In this document: positions 6,700 through 11,093 of the stretch, piece by piece
Numbering within the stretch: the stretch's first letter is position 1
Layout: every line of letters begins with the position of its first letter
Source of the DNA: Clostridia bacterium
GTDB taxonomy: Bacteria > Bacillota > Clostridia > Christensenellales > DTU072
DNA length: 11,093 bases
Assembly (NCBI GenBank): GCA_028699795.1
Contig: JAQVTZ010000048.1
Location: 1 to 11,093 of the forward strand
Direction: 5' to 3'
Notes under the pieces: model-generated
What the model saw: only the letters and a program-made list of their open reading frames with translations
Databases searched by the model: none
Told to the model about the DNA's origin: nothing
Position numbers and translations under genes: made by a program

Positions 6700-8235
6700 T
6701 TACTCGTTATCGGTAAAGCCTACGGTATCGGAAACCATGGTTTTGATATTCCCTCTATCGCCTATGATTTCGGGCGTCACGGTAGAAACCGTATCTTGAA
6801 TATCGATTTTGATACCGCGCCCCACAAGGCCGCCCGCCTCTAATCGTCCCATGGCGTCGATTGTAATTGATGACAATACTTCGACGGATTCTACATACAA
6901 GCGGATACTTCCGGTTGTCATGACAATGCTCATTTTATTTTGGGCGATCGCCGCAACTCCGCCTATAAATAAGTCTGCGGCGCCTCCCGTTACAGACAGG
7001 CCGCCCGTACACTTAACATCCTGTACCGAATGATTGATTACCGAGCCGAATATGCCGCCCGCATACACGCTGTTTATGGCTTGTCCGCCGCCCGTTAAAT
7101 CGATGTCGATATCCATCTCCGAAATCAAATTATAGCTACTATCCAAATACGGGACACTATATGCCGATGTTTTATAATGCTTTTCGAGACTCCCCGCAAA
7201 ACCGCCAATATACATTTTGCCGACGGCAGCCGCGTTCGCCGCAACGGTTATCGTACCTCTTACCGTAGAATTGAAAATGGCAACATCATCGGACACGCCT
7301 ACCAGACCACCTATCTTGGGACTGCCTTCCCCTTCAAACTCAATAGTAAGATTGGTTGTGCAAGCATTGACATAATCTAAATTGATATCTTCTATCGTTC
7401 TGCGTTCGGTGCCGATAAGATATCCCGCAAGACCACCCACCGAAATGTTGCCTTCCGCCCCTTGGATACGGAAATTGCCTTCTACAGAAGAGTACTCTAT
7501 CTTACAGTAGTACCCCTTATTGATAAGCGCGCCATACTCCCTGTCTTGCGTCGCTTGCATCGTACCTTTTACATTGGTAAGAACAATGCCATAAAAGTTT
7601 GCGCTGCGCGCCGTATCGAAAAGACCGCCCGCCACGCCGATATCGTGCCCCGAAATAAAATGGTGATTTCCGTAAAATCTACCCTTGAAATCCGAAATTT
7701 GCATGTTTTGGCGCAAAATAATATCATCGGTCTGCAAATAGGTACCGTTACTGTCGTTAAGTTGTGAAAGCTCCTCCGCTGTCGTTACATAACCGTCCGC
7801 TTCTACCAATCGTACATCGATAATACAAGCGGTTTTACCGTCGAAACGATAGGTAACAGTTGCTTTACTCCCCTTTTCCGCCCCCTCTGTGGCTCTCAGC
7901 CTGCCGTCACCGTCTACGGTTGCAATTTCGGGACGGTCCGAAGAATAGGTGAAATCCCCCAGTTTCATCCCCTGCATCCATGTATCGGGGATCAAATACC
8001 CCTCTGTATCACGGTAATCGACTGCAAGGCAATAAGTATAGCGGATAATGTTGGTTTTCGCCTGTTCCCGCTCGTTCGTTTGTTGCACCTCAAGCGGAAT
8101 ATAAACCGCGGCAAGCACAATCACCGTAACAAGAACAACCGAAAGCACCGCGGTTACCGCAATCTTTATTTTTTTATATTTTGAGTTTGCAGCGCGCGCA
8201 ACCGTTGTTGTTTTTTTTGGTTTGGTAAATAACAT
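6700..8235 (-). CDS. Membrane-anchored Ig-like and GLUG-type repeat surface protein
   Basis: 511 residues. A basic N-terminus (K6-K8, R14, K19-K24) precedes one hydrophobic segment at about 25-46. There is no clear cleavage site, so it is probably an uncleaved anchor with the rest outside the cell. Residues about 60-143 resemble a bacterial Ig-like (BIG2) domain: FTYSSDRPEIATVDGDGRL (95-113) then TVTYRFDGKTACIIDV. From about 150 comes the GLUG lead-in (YVTTAEELSQL, DIILRQNMQI, FKGRFYGNHHFISG), followed by repeated strands with glycine turns: GGLF 203-206, GGLAG 267-271, GGLVG 309-313, GGFAG 344-348, GGIFG 393-397, GGVA 425-428 and GGLVG 468-472. It ends in an acidic tail without LPXTG motif. 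No Shine-Dalgarno sequence precedes the ATG; a promoter at 8242-8270 places the transcript start at the ATG itself. The role is unknown, perhaps adhesion or glycan contact. It is related in architecture to the secreted protein at 1-737 but does not look like a recent copy. Confidence 0.8.
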   Translation of the reverse strand: MLFTKPKKTTTVARAANSKYKKIKIAVTAVLSVVLVTVIVLAAVYIPLEVQQTNEREQAKTNIIRYTYCLAVDYRDTEGYLIPDTWMQGMKLGDFTYSSDRPEIATVDGDGRLRATEGAEKGSKATVTYRFDGKTACIIDVRLVEADGYVTTAEELSQLNDSNGTYLQTDDIILRQNMQISDFKGRFYGNHHFISGHDIGVAGGLFDTARSANFYGIVLTNVKGTMQATQDREYGALINKGYYCKIEYSSVEGNFRIQGAEGNISVGGLAGYLIGTERRTIEDINLDYVNACTTNLTIEFEGEGSPKIGGLVGVSDDVAIFNSTVRGTITVAANAAAVGKMYIGGFAGSLEKHYKTSAYSVPYLDSSYNLISEMDIDIDLTGGGQAINSVYAGGIFGSVINHSVQDVKCTGGLSVTGGAADLFIGGVAAIAQNKMSIVMTTGSIRLYVESVEVLSSITIDAMGRLEAGGLVGRGIKIDIQDTVSTVTPEIIGDRGNIKTMVSDTVGFTDNE

Positions 8236-8241
8236 AAACTA

Positions 8242-8270
8242 ATTATATTATAAGATAATAATAAAATCAA
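8242..8270 (-). promoter_or_regulatory. Promoter giving a probable leaderless transcript
   Basis: On the minus strand TTGATT (8270-8265), a 17-nt spacer and a perfect TATAAT (8247-8242) are followed by only six bases before the ATG at 8235. A second TATAAT (8252-8247) overlaps by one base but has no -35 at good spacing. The expected start point falls at or within one or two bases of the A of the ATG. Confidence 0.6.
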
Positions 8271-8328
8271 TAACTAACATTTATATAATATAATTAAAGC
8301 TTCTCCTAGTTCGACTGCTAAAAGTTTG

Positions 8329-9132
8329 CTATTCTTGTATATTTAAAAACTTTGCGGCGTTTTGATAGTATATTTTTTCTAATGTTTCTTGTGAGAGCCC
8401 TAGCTTTTTGATTCTTTCTTTTTCGTCCGCCGCGCTCCACATCGGAAAATCACTTCCGAACATAAACCTGTCTTCCCCTAGAAATGCAATCATTTGTCTT
8501 GCGCGCTCGGGGTCTAAGAATGCCAACGAAGACGAAGTATCGAAATAGACATTGCTTACTTCCTTATAGTCTTCGGCGTACTCCCACTCCGAATAGCCGC
8601 CGAAATGGGCGGCGATAAACTTGATCGCGGGAAAACTCTTTGCAAGAGATATAATGCGTTTTGGGTTACTGAAATTGTATCTTTTATCACCCGTATGCAA
8701 CATAACAGGCAATTCGCCGTCTAAGCATGATAATATCTTAAACGCTTCTTTTCCGTTAGCTGCAAACTTTTGGAAATCAGGATGCAGTTTGATACCGCGT
8801 ATCCCCCGCGACTTCATGCGCGCGTATTCGGCAGATAACTCCTCTTTGGTCATATCGGGATGTAATGTTCCAAAGGGGATGAGCAATGGGTTTTGGTCCG
8901 CCGTATCCGCAATAAAGTTATTGACGCTCTCTACCTGTTTTGCGGTAGTGGCAACCCCATGCACCACAACTTTGTCCACCCCTGCCGCAAGGCATATCGC
9001 CGTAAGCGCGTCCACCGTACCGTCTTTATAGTCAGTATGGATATCGTAAAAGTTTCCAATAGACGCTACCGCTTTGGATGCGATCGCATCGGGATAAATA
9101 TGCGCGTGTACATCGATTATTTTTTGTGACAT
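8329..9132 (-). CDS. Amidohydrolase family 2 metal-dependent hydrolase (TIM barrel)
   Basis: 267 residues, cytoplasmic, of normal length for the short amidohydrolase-related (amidohydrolase_2) proteins. The barrel's metal and catalytic residues are all visible: HxH at H9/H11 in IDVHAHIYP, K115 and H117 in IRGIKLHPDF, H146 in PVMLHTG, H176 in FIAAHFGG, and the late Asp D228 in FMFGSDFP. The C-terminal EKIYYQNAAKFLNI helix is also typical. Relatives hydrolyse or decarboxylate small cyclic or acidic compounds; the substrate here cannot be read from sequence. AAAGGTG lies 5 nt before the ATG. A tRNA terminator ends only about 30 nt upstream and no convincing own promoter is seen in that gap, so expression by read-through from the tRNA transcript is possible. 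No clear terminator separates it from the repeat protein downstream, but that gene has its own promoter. Confidence 0.88.
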   Translation of the reverse strand: MSQKIIDVHAHIYPDAIASKAVASIGNFYDIHTDYKDGTVDALTAICLAAGVDKVVVHGVATTAKQVESVNNFIADTADQNPLLIPFGTLHPDMTKEELSAEYARMKSRGIRGIKLHPDFQKFAANGKEAFKILSCLDGELPVMLHTGDKRYNFSNPKRIISLAKSFPAIKFIAAHFGGYSEWEYAEDYKEVSNVYFDTSSSLAFLDPERARQMIAFLGEDRFMFGSDFPMWSAADEKERIKKLGLSQETLEKIYYQNAAKFLNIQE

Positions 9133-9164
9133 TGTTTCACCTTTCGATAAAAGTAATAAAAGAT

Positions 9165-9205
9165 AAAGCCAAAATCGACCTTGTTCGGCTATCGATTCTG
9201 GCTTT
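9165..9205 (-). terminator. Strong terminator of the tRNA-Ser gene
   Basis: On the minus strand a 14-bp stem (9205-9192 with 9178-9165, one G.U pair) encloses a 13-nt loop and is followed by a T-rich stretch starting ATCTTTTATT. The G.U pair would be a mismatch on the plus strand, so it acts on minus-strand RNA. The stem starts at the last base of the encoded CCA end. Confidence 0.75.
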
Positions 9206-9296
9206 GGCGGAGAGAGTGGGATTCGAACCCACGTAGCTGTCCCCAGCTAACACGATTTCGAGTCGTGCGCGTTCAACCGGACTCCGCCATCTCTCC
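9205..9296 (-). tRNA. tRNA-Ser with anticodon CGA (reads UCG)
   Basis: A complete class II tRNA on the minus strand. It has a 7-bp acceptor stem GGAGAGA/TCTCTCC, a D-arm with 3-bp stem GCG/CGC, an anticodon stem CACGA/TCGTG around loop CTCGAAA (anticodon at 9260-9258), a long variable arm with 6-bp stem TAGCTG/CAGCTA and loop GGGA, and a T-arm GTGGG-TTCGAAT-CCCAC. The discriminator base is G and CCA is encoded. The long variable arm and G73 are serine identity features. The promoter at 9308-9336 places the transcript start a few bases before the mature 5' end. Confidence 0.96.
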
Positions 9297-9307
9297 GTAA
9301 CTTAATT

Positions 9308-9336
9308 ATTCTACCCTATTTTGTCGCATTTGTAAA
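9308..9336 (-). promoter_or_regulatory. Promoter of tRNA-Ser
   Basis: On the minus strand TTTACA (9336-9331), a 17-nt spacer and TAGAAT (9313-9308). The -10 box ends 11 nt before the mature tRNA 5' end, as is usual for bacterial tRNA genes. It is back to back with the plus-strand promoter region at 9360-9398. Confidence 0.7.
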
Positions 9337-9359
9337 TTATTTAGATGCAATTTCTCAGG

Positions 9360-9398
9360 TTGCTTTCAACATAATAAATATGATAGAATATGTATAAT
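9360..9398 (+). promoter_or_regulatory. Probable promoter of the LOG-like gene
   Basis: TTGCTT (9360-9365), 18 nt, then an extended -10 TGA-TAGAAT (9381-9389). A perfect TATAAT also lies at 9393-9398 but lacks a recognisable -35 at 16-18 nt. Which -10 is used cannot be decided by eye. Either gives a leader of about 40-50 nt before the ATG at 9445. Confidence 0.45.
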
Positions 9399-9444
9399 AT
9401 TATAAAGTGAATTCCAAAATACTAGAAACACTAACAGGAGTAAC

Positions 9445-10014
9445 ATGAGAAAAATAATAGCAATCATAGGTGACGCAAAGATAGGCAACAACGATACACA
9501 AAAATATGACATTGCATTTCAAACGGGTAAGAACATTATAGACCACGGGTATCGTCTGCAATGCGGCGGTTTGGGCGGCGTGATGGAAGCGGCTTGCAAA
9601 GGCGCGAGAAGCTCTTCAAAGTACCGCGAAGGAGACATTATCGGCATTTTGCCGTCATTCGATATCGAAGAACGCAACCCCTATATCGACATTGCAATCC
9701 CTACGGGGATTGATGTCTATCGCAATGTCATTGTAGCCAACGCGTCCGCCGTTATCGCAATAGGCGGCGGTTGTGGCACGCTCAGCGAGATTTCTAATGC
9801 TTGGGCTTTGCGCCGCATGATTCTTGCCTACAATAATTGCGGAGGATGGGCGGCGAAAGTTGCTGATACCCGTTTGGACGAAAGGATACGCTACGAAGCG
9901 ATAGAAGATGACCGTGTGTACGGCATCGCCACCCCCAAAGAAGCGTTAAAGCTTATTAACGAACGCGTCGAGCGCTATACCGATTATCACAAAGGTATCA
10001 TCTTTATCAAATAG
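9445..10014 (+). CDS. LOG/SLOG-like Rossmann-fold protein (TIGR00725-type)
   Basis: 189 residues, soluble. A Rossmann-type N-terminus (IIAIIGDAK, 4-12) is followed by CGGLGGVMEAACKGA (40-54), ILPSFD, RNVIVANASAVIAIGGGCGT (93-112) and LSEI (113-116). These correspond to the 'GGxxGxM' and 'PGGxGTxxE' signatures of the LOG/SLOG superfamily, with Ile in place of the first Pro as in TIGR00725-type (DprA/Smf-related) proteins. The Arg (R93) and Glu (E115) at the LOG phosphoribohydrolase site are present. Members bind nucleotides or related ligands; LOG enzymes cleave ribose 5-phosphate from nucleotides, but an enzymatic role here is unproven. AGGAG lies 4 nt before the ATG. The next gene has its own promoter, so the two are neighbours rather than a firm operon. 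Confidence 0.82.
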   Translation: MRKIIAIIGDAKIGNNDTQKYDIAFQTGKNIIDHGYRLQCGGLGGVMEAACKGARSSSKYREGDIIGILPSFDIEERNPYIDIAIPTGIDVYRNVIVANASAVIAIGGGCGTLSEISNAWALRRMILAYNNCGGWAAKVADTRLDERIRYEAIEDDRVYGIATPKEALKLINERVERYTDYHKGIIFIK

Positions 10015-10040
10015 CCCATACGGTTTTTTGCGGATAACTA

Positions 10041-10069
10041 TTGAATTGAACTTGCTAATAGTATATAAT
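10041..10069 (+). promoter_or_regulatory. Promoter of the signal-peptidase-like gene
   Basis: TTGAAT (10041-10046), a 17-nt spacer and a perfect TATAAT (10064-10069) lie in the 96-nt gap after the LOG-like gene. Transcription would start near 10076, about 35 nt before the ATG at 10111. Confidence 0.65.
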
Positions 10070-10110
10070 AGTCTATATATTATGTCCTTAAGAAGGTCGA
10101 GGCGCAGCTT

Positions 10111-11076
10111 ATGAGAAACTTTTCCCAACAAAAAAGGGTACTAAACGCCTTTTTATTTACATTCGCAATGTGGTTGGTTTTTGCGATACTGTTTGTATTG
10201 GTGTTTTTCAATGCGCTCTTTCCTTCCGTTCCTTATTTCGGAATAAGTAATTTTGCTTACACGCAAGACGCGCCCGCGGGCGCCATACAAAAAGGCGATT
10301 GGGTATTCTATAAAAAAGGCGCGCCGCAAGAAGACCAACTGTTTACTTACATAATCAATGTACGAAACTCCGAAGGTATCGCCAAAAAAACATTACAAAC
10401 CAAACTGTTTGTGCGACTAGAGCAAATAGAAGAAACCCAAACTGTAGACGAAGAAGAAGTAACCGTCACCGTCAATTATTATGTGGTAAAAACCCCGGGA
10501 CAAGAAGCCGAAAGCTATGTCGTAATGGACGAAGCAGCTGTTGTAGGTACTTATCTTTATAAATTACCCAAAGTTGGCTATGGGCTTATTTATCTCAATT
10601 ATAACCTTTTGGTCAGCATTCTGTCTATTGTAGTTTTGGCAGTTTTGCTTATCGTGATGCCTGTATTGCTCATCGTCAAACGCAAACGCTTAAACCGTCT
10701 GCCTAGCCCTTTCTACGAAGGAATAGACCTGGCAAGTCTCAGCAAAGAAAATTATTATATTTACAGCGAGCTCAAACACTTTTTCTTGAAAGCGCGCATG
10801 AAGTTCGAAAAAGGTAACGATTGCTACAAGGTGTATGTTCCCGCGGGTTACAGTCACAAAATTTTGTTTGCCACCATTGTGTATACTAACAAAACTATCA
10901 GGGTGCTCATCAATCGAGACTTTAAACGAAGCGACGACAGGCTGGATCGCTCGGCATTTATCACAATCTATAATGCCGTAGAGTTGCCCGAAGTCAAAGC
11001 CAAAATCAACGAAATTTATAAACAGTATTTTAAGCCCACCGTGCAGAGCATGCAAAACAATAACTTCGGATTTTAA
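10111..11076 (+). CDS. Two-TM protein with a signal peptidase I-like outer domain lacking the catalytic serine, and a cytoplasmic C-terminal domain
   Basis: 321 residues. There is one membrane segment at about 11-35, an outside domain at 36-165, a second membrane segment at about 166-189 followed by KRKR, and a cytoplasmic domain at 190-321. The outside domain follows the order of SipW-like (endoplasmic-reticulum-type) signal peptidases. AIQKGDWVFYKKG (58-70) stands where 'SMxPT-x-x-x-GD-x-V' is expected, and AVVGTYLYKLPKVGYGLIYL (143-162) matches the closing 'VIGKVVFSIPYLGYVL' motif. The serine motif is replaced by DAPAGA (53-58), and no His occurs between the two membrane segments, so peptidase activity is unlikely. 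The C-terminal part (about 215-307) resembles, from memory, a small domain common in hypothetical proteins of gut Bacillota ('EIKN..L..K.VKSR..' then a 'GK.L.LYLAL' strand); this is tentative. GAGG lies 8 nt before the ATG. Function is unknown. Confidence 0.7.
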   Translation: MRNFSQQKRVLNAFLFTFAMWLVFAILFVLVFFNALFPSVPYFGISNFAYTQDAPAGAIQKGDWVFYKKGAPQEDQLFTYIINVRNSEGIAKKTLQTKLFVRLEQIEETQTVDEEEVTVTVNYYVVKTPGQEAESYVVMDEAAVVGTYLYKLPKVGYGLIYLNYNLLVSILSIVVLAVLLIVMPVLLIVKRKRLNRLPSPFYEGIDLASLSKENYYIYSELKHFFLKARMKFEKGNDCYKVYVPAGYSHKILFATIVYTNKTIRVLINRDFKRSDDRLDRSAFITIYNAVELPEVKAKINEIYKQYFKPTVQSMQNNNFGF

Positions 11077-11093
11077 TTTTAATCAATAAAATG

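Noticed and set aside
8271..8328. Terminator after the amidohydrolase gene
   Set aside because: The CTTTTAG...CTAGGAGAAG pairing is short and broken, and the following sequence is AT-rich but has no T-run typical of a terminator.
10015..10040. Possible terminator after the LOG-like gene (T-run at 10024-10029)
   Set aside because: The bases before the T-run do not form a stable stem; only a very long loop between AATAG and CTATT could be drawn.
11091..11093. ATG at the right edge as the start of a further gene
   Set aside because: Only the start triplet is in the window and no ribosome site precedes it, so nothing can be supported.

Overview
The window looks like a chromosome segment of a low-to-moderate GC Bacillota, most likely a gut-type clostridial lineage. 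This is inferred from AGGAG-type ribosome sites, sigma-A-like promoters with 17-nt spacers, a tRNA gene that encodes its own CCA end, TGA used as a stop codon, a Bacillota-style LacZ, and GLUG-repeat surface proteins. I cannot name a genus from sequence alone.

Layout. Positions 1-9296 are read almost entirely on the minus strand, so they run from right to left. In transcription order they are tRNA-Ser(CGA) with its own promoter and a strong terminator, a TIM-barrel amidohydrolase (8329-9132), a membrane-anchored Ig-like/GLUG-type repeat protein (6700-8235) with a promoter that predicts a leaderless mRNA, a LacZ-type GH2 beta-galactosidase (3459-6551), a DUF6067/GH123-like protein 33 nt behind it (1026-3425), tandem terminators, and a second promoter driving a secreted GLUG-repeat protein cut by the left edge (1-737). 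From 9360 rightward the plus strand carries a LOG/SLOG-like Rossmann protein (9445-10014) and a two-TM protein (10111-11076) whose outside domain resembles a signal peptidase I lacking its catalytic serine motif. No stretch over 300 bases lacks a gene. The longest gap (738-1025) holds two terminators, a promoter and a 5' leader.

How the parts may work together. The GH2 enzyme and the DUF6067 protein lack signal peptides and form a probable two-gene operon for breaking down imported glycans inside the cell. The two GLUG proteins on either side are exported or membrane-anchored and could be surface or adhesive factors, but no transporter, regulator or SusCD-like gene is visible, so a functional link is only positional. 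The most notable points are two enzyme-fold proteins that seem to have lost the family's hallmark active-site residues (DUF6067 protein and signal-peptidase-like protein), a dyad overlapping the likely GH2 promoter, and the predicted leaderless start of the anchored repeat protein. I see no mobile element, CRISPR array, phage gene or recognisable riboswitch.
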